The translations under genes and the position numbers were made by a program. Below, piece by piece: positions 8,657 through 16,004 of a DNA stretch of 64,000 bases (position 1 is the first letter of the stretch; each line of letters begins with the position of its first letter). The notes under the pieces are model-generated. The model saw only the letters and a program-made list of their open reading frames with translations. It searched no databases and was not told where the DNA came from. Origin of the DNA: Rhodopseudomonas boonkerdii (lineage in GTDB: Bacteria > Pseudomonadota > Alphaproteobacteria > Rhizobiales > Xanthobacteraceae); the NCBI RefSeq assembly GCF_021184025.1, contig NZ_CP036537.1, positions 682,001 through 746,000 on the forward strand, read 5' to 3'.

Positions 8657-9015
8657 CAGTGCGTCACGCCGAAAGAGTAACTGCCCTTGACCTTGTGGGT
8701 GTCGTCGGACACCGCGTACCACTCGACCCTGTAGTCGCCGGGAGCCAACTGGTCCGCGAGGGGGACGATCATCATCTTCTTGTTGGATGGATCGACCGTC
8801 GCCTTGCCCGTCGGGATCGTCTTGCCCGATTGGTCCTTGAGTGCGATTCCGGAGAATTGCGGAATGACGCTTTCATTGAACAGGATGCGGATCTGGCTGG
8901 GGGCAGTCGAAGCCTTGCCGGCGGGCGGTTCGGCAGACTGGAATTCGGGATGGGCGAGCGCCACATTGGAGGCGAGTAGTGCAGCCACGAGTGCGGAGAT
9001 GGAGATCTTCGACAT
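8656..9015 (-). CDS. copC: Periplasmic copper-binding protein CopC
   Basis: A 119-residue CopC with a signal peptide ending ...SNVALA and the mature N-terminus HPEFQSAEPPAGK, so the amino-terminal His that ligates Cu(II) is present. The C-terminal DDTHKVKGSYSFGV carries the Asp and His completing the Cu(II) site. The methionine-rich Cu(I) loop of the Pseudomonas protein is not evident, so it is probably a Cu(II)-only type. The start at 9015 has AAGGA upstream. It is coupled by a one-base overlap to copD and preceded by the CusF-like gene. It hands copper to CopD or buffers it in the periplasm. Confidence 0.92.
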   Translation of the reverse strand: MSKISISALVAALLASNVALAHPEFQSAEPPAGKASTAPSQIRILFNESVIPQFSGIALKDQSGKTIPTGKATVDPSNKKMMIVPLADQLAPGDYRVEWYAVSDDTHKVKGSYSFGVTH

Positions 9016-9122
9016 CGATCTTCCTTGATCGGATGGAGATGAGGGAGCTCGGTTGAGCATGTCGCATCACGCCGAGGACGATAACGAGGCATCCCCGCCA
9101 AGCGGGGATGCCGGGAATCGGT

Positions 9123-9428
9123 TCATTTGCTCTTCTGGATCTTCGTGATGGCGATGCCGTCACTGCCGCGCTCGGCGACGAACTGCACCTTGTCGCCGGC
9201 CTTGACCTGCTTGAGCAGAGCCGGGTCCTGAACGCGGAAGACCATGGTCATGCTGTCATCGTCCATGCCCAGACTCTTGATCGGGCCGTGCTTCAGCGTG
9301 ATCTTCCTGGCCGCCTCGTCGACCTTCTTCACCTCACCCTTGACCATCGCGTCCTGAGCGAAGCCGGCCGAGATGGCCAGAATCGAGAACGCGACGAACG
9401 CTGCCGCGAGCTTGCTGGTGTTCATCAT
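9123..9428 (-). CDS. CusF-like periplasmic copper-binding protein
   Basis: A 101-residue exported protein (signal ending ...SAGFAQ) of the CusF family, small Cu(I)/Ag(I) metallochaperones. The core reads ITLKHGPIKSLGMDDDSMTMVF: the His and the MTM methionines of the metal site are present, but the tryptophan that caps copper in Escherichia coli CusF (in NWPEMTM) is replaced and two residues are inserted. AAGGA lies seven bases before the ATG. The gene lies between the oxidase and copC on the same strand, so it probably passes Cu(I) between periplasmic partners. No CusA or CusB is in the window. Confidence 0.85.
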   Translation of the reverse strand: MMNTSKLAAAFVAFSILAISAGFAQDAMVKGEVKKVDEAARKITLKHGPIKSLGMDDDSMTMVFRVQDPALLKQVKAGDKVQFVAERGSDGIAITKIQKSK

Positions 9429-9520
9429 CTTTCATCCTTTCAGTTGCCAATTGACGGTGACGATCGCCGCCTGCAGTTCAAGTCGTCGTTTCACAGGTCT
9501 CCTTCTCGCTCGGGCGAGCA

Positions 9521-10906
9521 TCACATCCCCTTCATGCCCTTGTGTTTCGTGGCCTTGGGCACGTCCTTTGCGGCTGCTGGCTTCCCGGTTTCCTGCCGCG
9601 CGGGTGCGGCTTGCGGTGCCTCGACTTCGTAGGCCACCGTTCCCTTCGGAAACTGATAGGGGCCGGGGTCGCGGTAATCGTCTCGTGCAAGGCCCTCGCG
9701 GATCTTCACCACGGTGAACATGCCGCCCATCTCGATCGGCCCGAACTGGCCGCTGCCGGTCATCATTGGAAGCGTGTTGTCAGGCAGCGGCATCTCCATC
9801 TCGCCCATGGCCATGCCGGTCGATCCCATCGCCATCCCGTCGGGCGCGACCTTGCCAAGCGCTTTTGCGATGTCTTTCTTGGACACACCGATCAGGTTCA
9901 CCATGTCGTGGCCCATAGCGTTCATCGTGTGATGCGACTTGTGGCAGTGGAATGCCCAGTCACCGGGATTGTCGGCACCGAAATCGAAGGCGCGGATTGC
10001 GCCGACCGGGATGTCGGTCGTCGTCTCGGGCCACGCGGCGCTCTCCGGCACCCAGCCCCCGTCGGTGCAACTGACGGAGAATTTGTGCCCGTGCAGATGG
10101 ATCGGATGGTTGGTCATCGTCAGATTGCCGATCCTGACACGCACCTTGTCGCCAAGACGCACCGGAAGCACGTCGATCCCGGGAAACACGCGGCTGTTCC
10201 AGGTCCACATATTGAAGTCGGTCATCTCGGTGACCTTCGGCAGATAGGTGCCGGGATCGATGAGATAGCTGCTCATGATGAAGACGAAATCGCGATCCAC
10301 GGGTCTGAAGCTGCGGTCGCGCGGATGCACGACGATCATGCCCATCATGCCCATCGCCATCTGGACCATTTCGTCCGAATGCGGGTGGTACATGAAGGTT
10401 CCGCTATGCTTCATCTCGAATTCGTAGACGCAGGTCTTCCCGACCGGGATGTGAGGCTGGGTCAGTCCGCCGACACCGTCCATGCCGCATGGCAGGATGA
10501 CGCCGTGCCAATGCACGGTGGTCGCCTCCGGCAGCTTGTTGGTCACGAAGATGCGCACCTTGTCGCCTTCGACGACTTCGATCGTGGGGCCCGGAGACTG
10601 ACCGTTGTAGCCCCAGAGATGAGCCTTCATGCCCTCGGCGAATTCGCGCACAACCGGCTCGGCAACGAGATGAAACTCCTTCCAGTCGCCATTCATGCGC
10701 CACGGCAGCGTCCAGCCGTTCAGGGTGACGACGGGGTTGTAATCCGGTCCGGAGGAGGGATGCAGCGGCGGCTGCATCGACGTCTTCTCCATCGTCGGGG
10801 CTTCCGGAATGCTGGCAGCCTGGGCGCGGCCGGAGATCGCCGCTGCGCTGGCGAGAGCCGTCGCGGTGCCGAGGAAGTTGCGTCTGGACAGGATCGGATC
10901 GCTCAT
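9521..10906 (-). CDS. Multicopper oxidase (CopA/CueO type), Tat-exported
   Basis: A 461-residue multicopper oxidase that probably oxidises toxic Cu(I) to Cu(II) in the periplasm. It begins with a twin-arginine signal (SRRNFLGTATALASAAAIS). The four copper motifs are all present: HWHG at ~131, HPHSDEM at ~170, HPIHLHGHKF at ~264 and HCHKSHHTMNAM at ~318. A methionine-rich tail follows (GMAMGSTGMAMGEMEM), typical of copper-responsive oxidases. The start at 10906 overlaps the stop of the upstream channel gene as TGATG; a longer open frame in this phase runs back through that gene and is not a real start. The C-terminus ends in a Lys/Met/Gly tail (KHKGMKGM). Confidence 0.93.
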   Translation of the reverse strand: MSDPILSRRNFLGTATALASAAAISGRAQAASIPEAPTMEKTSMQPPLHPSSGPDYNPVVTLNGWTLPWRMNGDWKEFHLVAEPVVREFAEGMKAHLWGYNGQSPGPTIEVVEGDKVRIFVTNKLPEATTVHWHGVILPCGMDGVGGLTQPHIPVGKTCVYEFEMKHSGTFMYHPHSDEMVQMAMGMMGMIVVHPRDRSFRPVDRDFVFIMSSYLIDPGTYLPKVTEMTDFNMWTWNSRVFPGIDVLPVRLGDKVRVRIGNLTMTNHPIHLHGHKFSVSCTDGGWVPESAAWPETTTDIPVGAIRAFDFGADNPGDWAFHCHKSHHTMNAMGHDMVNLIGVSKKDIAKALGKVAPDGMAMGSTGMAMGEMEMPLPDNTLPMMTGSGQFGPIEMGGMFTVVKIREGLARDDYRDPGPYQFPKGTVAYEVEAPQAAPARQETGKPAAAKDVPKATKHKGMKGM

Positions 10907-12357
10907 CAGTGACCTCCGCCGGCCGACGCCTGTGCGGTCGTGCCCGTCGTTTGGGATGGGGATTCGTCGCGGCCGCCGCCATTCACGGCGGTCTGCAGCG
11001 CGGAGTTTGCGAGCCAGAAGTCGCGCTTGGCGGCGACCCCTGCGCGCTGGGCTGCGATTCTCGCGGTGGCCTCGACCACCAGCGCGAATACGTCGATCTG
11101 CATGCTCGAATAGCGAAGCTGCATCTCTTCGGAGATGACCTGACGAAGCGGCAACACTTCGCGCTGATACTGAAGCGCGATGTCGTAGGTCGACCGATAC
11201 ACCTGGAAGGCGTTTCTCGCCTCTGAGCGGACGTTGATCGCCTTCTCCGTCAGCAGGTTGAACGCCTGATTGTAGATCTCGGCAGATTGCCGCACGCGCA
11301 CCTCGCCGCCGTCGAAGATTGGAATCTGGAAGTCGATGCCGACGCTGCGGCTGCGGTTCGGGCTTCCAAGTTCCTTGCTCTGCGAACCCGACATGTCGAG
11401 CAGCGTCACGAAGCGCGTGGCCTGCGTGAGTTCGAGCGATTTGGCGAGCGCCAGAAGGTCGATGCGCGCCATCTGGAGATCGAGCCTGCGCTCCACGGCC
11501 TGCACCTCGATGAGCGGCAGCGTCTGCGGCTTGCGCGGAAGCTGCGGCAGGGTGCCGGGCAGCTTGATGTTGGTGTCGCGCCCCCACAGACCGAGCAGCC
11601 GTATCAGACGTTCGCGCGAACTCGCGGCCTCCTGTTTGGCCGACGCCAGATCTGCCGTGGTCTCGGCATAGAAGGCCTGCTGGCGGGCCTGATCCAGCTT
11701 GTTGAGCGAACCTGTTTCGCCGAGCTTCGTCGCGAGCTGCGCGGTGGTTTCGGCGATCGTTTTCGCCTCTGTCAGAACAGCGACAAGTTCGTTCGCAGCC
11801 GCGGCGCGATAGAAGGCGTCTCTGACATCGGCCGCCAGACGCAATGTCTGTTCGGCGGCGGTGAGTTGCGCCTTCTTGAAGCGCTCGCGCGCGATTTCGG
11901 AACGGAACGGCAGCGTGGCGATGGCGAGGATGTCGCCGGCGACCTGGCGCGAGACTTCAACGGTTCCGCCGCTGACGCTGCGCGACACGGAGAACGACGG
12001 ATTGGGTGGCAGGCTGTCTGCGACCATGTCCGCTTCGGCGAGTGCAAGCTCGTTATAGGCGGCCTGAAGTCCCCGATTGTTGAGAAGGGCGATCTGCACG
12101 GCGGTGTCTACCGTGAGCGTGCGGGCTTTCAGCTTTTCAATAGTCTGTTCGGCGATGCGCGCGTCGTCGCCGGAGCGGATGGAAATGACATCTTTGCGGA
12201 TCGCTGCGTCGGTGACGCCGGCAACGACGCTCATGCCCTTGTCCGGCGAGAAGCTGGCGCAACCGGAGAGCAGCAGAAGCGCTGCTATCGTGACGCTCGG
12301 ACGCAACAGGCTGCGACCTACGGAATGGATCCGAAACGACCGGTTCATGTTCAGCAT
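10906..12357 (-). CDS. TolC/CusC-family outer-membrane efflux lipoprotein
   Basis: A 483-residue outer-membrane channel of the TolC superfamily. The lipobox LLLLSGC occurs at about residues 27-33, as in CusC/NodT-type lipoproteins. Two repeats of the outer membrane efflux domain can be traced: AALLNNRGLQAAYNELALAEADM in the first half (text split; helix ~95-120) and FGVDFQIPIFDGGE-like IDFQIPIFDGGEVRVRQS in the second. The ATG at 12357 has GAGGG upstream. It is translationally coupled to the multicopper oxidase, and no RND pump or membrane fusion protein is adjacent. It probably exports copper or oxidase product from the periplasm, or works with a pump encoded elsewhere. Confidence 0.88.
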   Translation of the reverse strand: MLNMNRSFRIHSVGRSLLRPSVTIAALLLLSGCASFSPDKGMSVVAGVTDAAIRKDVISIRSGDDARIAEQTIEKLKARTLTVDTAVQIALLNNRGLQAAYNELALAEADMVADSLPPNPSFSVSRSVSGGTVEVSRQVAGDILAIATLPFRSEIARERFKKAQLTAAEQTLRLAADVRDAFYRAAAANELVAVLTEAKTIAETTAQLATKLGETGSLNKLDQARQQAFYAETTADLASAKQEAASSRERLIRLLGLWGRDTNIKLPGTLPQLPRKPQTLPLIEVQAVERRLDLQMARIDLLALAKSLELTQATRFVTLLDMSGSQSKELGSPNRSRSVGIDFQIPIFDGGEVRVRQSAEIYNQAFNLLTEKAINVRSEARNAFQVYRSTYDIALQYQREVLPLRQVISEEMQLRYSSMQIDVFALVVEATARIAAQRAGVAAKRDFWLANSALQTAVNGGGRDESPSQTTGTTAQASAGGGH

Positions 12358-12365
12358 GTCACCCT

Positions 12366-12656
12366 CTACCTGCTGGACTTCGAAGAGGGAGAGACGTCGT
12401 CATTGCGCTGCCGCCATGCGGACGGCGAGACCGGCCGCATCGACGTATAGGGAGCCACCGTCGAACGGTAGCTCATCGGCGCGACGGGAACGCTCGGATC
12501 GGCCGGATCGGCGCGGAGCGGTGCCGTGACCGGCAGACAACCCCCGAGAGCCAGCGTTGCTGCCACAGTCGCAGCCAAGGCCACCGGTCTCATGTCGACG
12601 AGTCTCGTTGCCACCGAACGAACGGCGGCGATTTTCGCCCCAATAAGCGCAAACAT
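12366..12656 (-). CDS. Small putative lipoprotein of the copper island
   Basis: A 96-residue protein I do not recognise as a named family. A hydrophobic stretch ending in a lipobox (LALGGC at about residues 36-41) suggests a lipoprotein, followed by a Pro/Ala/Ser/Arg-rich tail with no cysteine and no obvious metal ligands. The ATG at 12656 has AGGA eight bases upstream; an internal ATG at 12593 would start closer to the signal but has no good ribosome-binding site. It ends 8 bp before the TolC-type gene, so it is almost certainly in the copper operon. Confidence 0.6.
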   Translation of the reverse strand: MFALIGAKIAAVRSVATRLVDMRPVALAATVAATLALGGCLPVTAPLRADPADPSVPVAPMSYRSTVAPYTSMRPVSPSAWRQRNDDVSPSSKSSR

Positions 12657-12731
12657 GCTGATTTCCTGAACTGACGAGGGACCACAGGCGCACGCACGCT
12701 CCCGGCGCGGCGCCGCGTCTAGGCGATCAGA

Positions 12732-13211
12732 TCAGGCGATGGGGGGACGGTAGTGGACGTCCGGCGCGTTGTCGGCCGTGGCACGGTAGCTCGTCGTCAT
12801 GCGGACGACGGTCGGGATCGACGGAGACGTGATCTCCAGGAGCGGAGCCGGCATGGTTCCAATGCACATCAGCACGCAGCACTGGCCGCTGGTTGTGTGC
12901 GGCCCCTTTTGAGGAGAGGGGTCCTCGCTCGGCATGGCGATCGATGGATAGTCGTCGCCGGCTATCGCTGCCGGCTGGGCCTGCGCATGATCGTGGGCTG
13001 TTCCGTGGCCATGTGCGAGAATCGTCGGGTCCGACTGATCGTGGTCATGCATCGATCCCGTCGCGGCACCTTTCATTGTCATGCAGTGCGATGAGGCATC
13101 CTTGCCAGGCGCGGCGTAGGACAGCGTCGGTGCCATGATGCACAGCAGATAGACCCAGGCGATGATCCACCCTGCCTTCTTCCGCTGGTTCCTGGTGAGC
13201 CTGACGAGCAT
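12732..13211 (-). CDS. His-rich exported protein with Cys motif, copper island (DUF2946-like)
   Basis: A 159-residue protein with an N-terminal basic patch and membrane/signal segment (residues ~14-33, WIIAWVYLLCIMAPTLSYAA). The mature region is rich in His, Met and Asp (HCMTMKGAATGSMHDHDQSD, then HGHGTAHDHAQ). The C-terminal part has GQCCVLMCIGTMPAP, a Cys cluster seen in small proteins of copper loci (DUF2946-like). It directly follows csoR on the same strand (92 bp gap). It is likely a periplasmic copper buffer or sensor; the family assignment is tentative and no enzyme motif is visible. Confidence 0.6.
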   Translation of the reverse strand: MLVRLTRNQRKKAGWIIAWVYLLCIMAPTLSYAAPGKDASSHCMTMKGAATGSMHDHDQSDPTILAHGHGTAHDHAQAQPAAIAGDDYPSIAMPSEDPSPQKGPHTTSGQCCVLMCIGTMPAPLLEITSPSIPTVVRMTTSYRATADNAPDVHYRPPIA

Positions 13212-13303
13212 TGCCTATCGATTGCCTTCGCTCATGCTGATCGGTGCGCAGACCATATGCGCGAAATTCCCGGATGCTCGGTCGGAGCTGTCGGGAGGGC
13301 ACC

Positions 13304-13588
13304 TCATCGCTCGGCCCTTCCGACCACTGCCATGAGCTCGGCGATCTTCTGCCGCTGCTCGGCCTTGTCGCCGCTCGCAATGGCGTGCTCGACGCAGTGC
13401 GACACATGATCCTTGAGAACCTCCTCCTCGACGCGGCGGAGTGCCGCACGCACCGCGGAGATCTGGGTTACAACGTCGATGCAGTAGCGGTCCTCGTCGA
13501 CCATCTTGGACAAACCGCGTACCTGGCCCTCGATCCTGCCGAGGCGCTTCTTCACGGATGTCTTGATATCTGCACGCATGCGGCTCAT
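13304..13588 (-). CDS. csoR: Copper-sensing repressor, CsoR/RcnR family
   Basis: A 94-residue all-helical metal-sensing repressor of the CsoR/FrmR family. With the start at 13588 the ligands fall at C36, H61 and C65 (in RYCIDV and KDHVSHCVEH), the same positions as the Cu(I) site of CsoR. The N-terminal KKRLGRIEGQVRG helix is the family DNA-contact region. FrmR-type formaldehyde sensors lack this Cys-His-Cys set, so Cu(I) sensing is favoured. It is the first gene of the copper island and a palindrome abutting the start codon is a probable autoregulatory operator. An alternative ATG lies at 13579. Confidence 0.9.
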   Translation of the reverse strand: MSRMRADIKTSVKKRLGRIEGQVRGLSKMVDEDRYCIDVVTQISAVRAALRRVEEEVLKDHVSHCVEHAIASGDKAEQRQKIAELMAVVGRAER

Positions 13589-13606
13589 ATACCCCTACAC
13601 GGTATA
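13588..13606 (-). promoter_or_regulatory. Probable CsoR operator
   Basis: The perfect inverted repeat TATACC-CCTACAC-GGTATA abuts the csoR start codon and contains the AGGGG ribosome-binding site on the minus strand. Its A/T-flanked C/G-tract layout resembles known CsoR-family operators (TACCC...GGGTA). Binding would block both transcription and the ribosome site. Assignment rests on position and symmetry only. Confidence 0.6.
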
Positions 13607-13629
13607 GGTTGCAACCCTCTCCGTGGCGA

Positions 13630-14526
13630 TCACGGCCAGGCTGCATAAGACGGTCCATGGCGACCCGGACTGAGCCTCGCCCGCCGCCGGTAGGTGCCGG
13701 GCGATTCGTTCTGATGCTTGCGGAAAAAGCGATTGAAATAGCCGGGGTCGTGGAAGCCGAGGCCGTAGGCGATCTGTTCGACCGGTAGATCGAGTTGGCG
13801 CAGACGGGTACAGGCTTCACGGATCAAACGTTGATGCACGATGGCGCGCGGGCTGACGCCGGTTTCCCGTTTGCAATGAGCATGGAGCTTGTCATCGGTG
13901 ACGCCGAGTGCCGCTGCATAGCGCGCGATCGGCCAGCCGTCGCGATAGTGCAATTCGACCATCTGCATGAAATTGCCGACCAGCCGCGGGCCGTCGCCGC
14001 GCAGCGCGACGTCATCGACCGGTTCTTCCGCGATGAGCGAGCGCCACAGATGCAGGCACATCAGCAGCACGTGGGCCGACAGCATAGTGGCGCTGCCACG
14101 ACCCGGCGTGGCGAGTTCGCCCGCGAGCATGTTGCATGATGCTGCGATGGCAGCGAAACCTTCCGATGTCTTGGCGCCTTCCAGCAGCACCAGCCGATCG
14201 ATGGTACGACGAAGATGCAGCGCTTCAGCCGACCCGGCGATGGTTTGCGTGAGCAGATCGTCGGTTATGGCTACCAGATAGCCCTGCGCGCCAGCCTCGA
14301 TGTGCAGGCTTCCATCGTAGTCGCAGGGCAACCACAACAAGGCGGGCGACTGGAATGCGATCACGGTCCCCTGCAGGGTCGCTGTGCCGCTGCGGCTTTC
14401 CAAGATGAGCAGATGTGACCGGCGAAGATCGGGCTGGCGTATCGACCAGATGCGCGGCGACAGGCCAGACGTGAAGCGCTCGACATGGAGCGCGACGGAT
14501 TTTTCGATCAGATCTCGAGTGTCCAC
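13630..14526 (-). CDS. AraC family transcriptional regulator
   Basis: A 298-residue regulator with a C-terminal AraC double helix-turn-helix (about residues 195-290). Key stretches are IARYAAALGVTDDKLHAHCK for the first HTH and LDLPVEQIAYGLGFHDPGYF followed by FNRFFRKHQNESPGTYRRR for the second. The N-terminal half is a cupin-like effector domain. It is divergent from the Liv-type ABC transporter and aldehyde dehydrogenase, so it most likely controls them in response to their substrate. Its stop lies 41 bp upstream of csoR, leaving little room for the csoR promoter outside this gene. Confidence 0.88.
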   Translation of the reverse strand: MDTRDLIEKSVALHVERFTSGLSPRIWSIRQPDLRRSHLLILESRSGTATLQGTVIAFQSPALLWLPCDYDGSLHIEAGAQGYLVAITDDLLTQTIAGSAEALHLRRTIDRLVLLEGAKTSEGFAAIAASCNMLAGELATPGRGSATMLSAHVLLMCLHLWRSLIAEEPVDDVALRGDGPRLVGNFMQMVELHYRDGWPIARYAAALGVTDDKLHAHCKRETGVSPRAIVHQRLIREACTRLRQLDLPVEQIAYGLGFHDPGYFNRFFRKHQNESPGTYRRRARLSPGRHGPSYAAWP

Positions 14527-14700
14527 GTCTATCCTTCTGCTTTGTCCTGGGACAATCCGTCGCGTGAATTCAATCGCGTTGCACGGATAGATGCAATCTT
14601 TCCCCGAATACGTCCAATTCCCAGCCCCGAGCGCTCCACTAGTCTCCGGCCATCGAGCGCTGCAAAGGCGTCGTGCAAATCATCTCCGGGGAGGGCAGAC

Positions 14701-15939
14701 ATGGGTTCAGTAACCAAGCAACGGGCAGTGGGATGGGCCGCCGGTCTGGCCATGATGGCGGGCGTGGCGACGTTCGGCTGGGGGGATGCGGCGCAGGCGC
14801 AGACCTCCGTCAAGATTGGCTATGCGATCTCACGTACGGGGCCAGCTGCCGGCGGTGCCGCGGTAACCACGATTCCCAATTACGAATTGTGGGTCAAGGA
14901 AGTGAATGCCGCAGGCGGCATCAAGCTCGGCGACAAGCGCGTCCCCGTTGAGGTCGTGCAATATGACGACCGTTCGAGCGCCGAGGAAGCCGCGAAGGCG
15001 CTGGAGCGGCTGATCAATCAGGACAAGGTGGATTTCATCCTGCCGCCCTGGGGCACCGGCCTGAACCTCGCGGTCGGCCCGATCCTCAACAAGGCCGGCT
15101 ATCCGCATCTCGCTTCCACCGCCGTCACCGATCGCGCGCCCGAACTCGCAAAACGCTGGCCAAACAGCTTCTGGCTGCTCGGAACGAGCGCCGATGCCTC
15201 CAAGACCTTGGTGGAGCTGTTGGTGAAACTGCGCGGCGAGGGCAAGATCGGCGATACCGTGGCCATGGTCAGCATCGCCGACGGTTTTGGCATCGATCTC
15301 TCGGCCGCAGCGCGGCCGGCATTGGCAGCGGCAAAGTTCAAGCTCGCTTATGACAAAACCTATCCGGTCGGCACGCAGGATCTGGGTCCGATCGTGAATG
15401 AGGTGAAGGCGCTCAATCCGGACACCTTCATCGCCTTCAGCTATCCGCCGGACACGATTGCCATCACAGAACAGGCGCGCATCTCCGGCTTCAATCCGAA
15501 GGTTTATTACACCGGCGTCGGCACCGCCTTTCCGCTGTTCAAGCAGAAATTCGGCGCCAATGCGGAAGGCGTGATGGGCATCGGCGGCTGGAGCGGCGAC
15601 AGCCCGGCCATCAAGGATTATCTCGCCCGCCACAAGGCCTCTGCTGCGAACGGCGCCGAGCCGGATCGCTGGGCCAGCGCCGTCACCTATGCCAGCCTGC
15701 AGATGCTGCAGCAGGCCATCGAGCGGGTCGGCAAAGTGGATCGCGCCGCTGTGATCAAGGATCTGCAGACCGGCAGTTTCGACACCGTAATCGGCAAGGT
15801 GAAGCTCGAGAACAACATGCCGACCAATTACTGGTGGGTGGGCCAATGGCAGGACGGCGAGTTCTATGGCGTCGCGCCTGCGGCCAATCAGGGTGCCCGC
15901 CAGCCGATCCTGCCGAAACCGGCCTGGAAGGCGCCGTAA
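14701..15939 (+). CDS. Liv-type ABC transporter substrate-binding protein
   Basis: A 412-residue periplasmic receptor of the Peripla_BP_6/LivJ type. A signal peptide (about residues 7-33, ending GDAAQAQ) is followed by the family start VKIGYAISRTGPAAGGAA and by VNAAGGIKLGDKRVPVEVVQ and YDDRSSAEEAAKALERLI. The ATG at 14701 has GGGGAGGG upstream; an in-frame start at 14485 lies in the regulator gene's 5' end and is rejected. It leads a compact operon with two permeases, two ATPases and an aldehyde dehydrogenase. In this bacterial group such systems often import aromatic acids rather than branched-chain amino acids, which fits the dehydrogenase; the ligand is inferred. Confidence 0.87.
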   Translation: MGSVTKQRAVGWAAGLAMMAGVATFGWGDAAQAQTSVKIGYAISRTGPAAGGAAVTTIPNYELWVKEVNAAGGIKLGDKRVPVEVVQYDDRSSAEEAAKALERLINQDKVDFILPPWGTGLNLAVGPILNKAGYPHLASTAVTDRAPELAKRWPNSFWLLGTSADASKTLVELLVKLRGEGKIGDTVAMVSIADGFGIDLSAAARPALAAAKFKLAYDKTYPVGTQDLGPIVNEVKALNPDTFIAFSYPPDTIAITEQARISGFNPKVYYTGVGTAFPLFKQKFGANAEGVMGIGGWSGDSPAIKDYLARHKASAANGAEPDRWASAVTYASLQMLQQAIERVGKVDRAAVIKDLQTGSFDTVIGKVKLENNMPTNYWWVGQWQDGEFYGVAPAANQGARQPILPKPAWKAP

Positions 15940-16004
15940 TCGCTGCACGCTTGATCGGAGCATGATCCCGCCGGGGTCATGCTCCTGCAATCCGGAATGA
16001 TGGA

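Noticed and set aside
10907..11587. An upstream extension of the multicopper oxidase reading frame
   Set aside because: The extension runs through the TolC-type gene in another frame; the Tat signal fixes the start at 10906.
11287..12450. A long plus-strand frame opposite the TolC-type gene
   Set aside because: Its translation is a low-complexity Arg/Leu/Glu string with no domain; it is the complement of a real gene.
6969..13606. Copper island as a horizontally acquired genomic island
   Set aside because: No transposase, integrase or flanking repeat is present, and base composition by eye looks like the neighbours; transfer cannot be claimed from this window.
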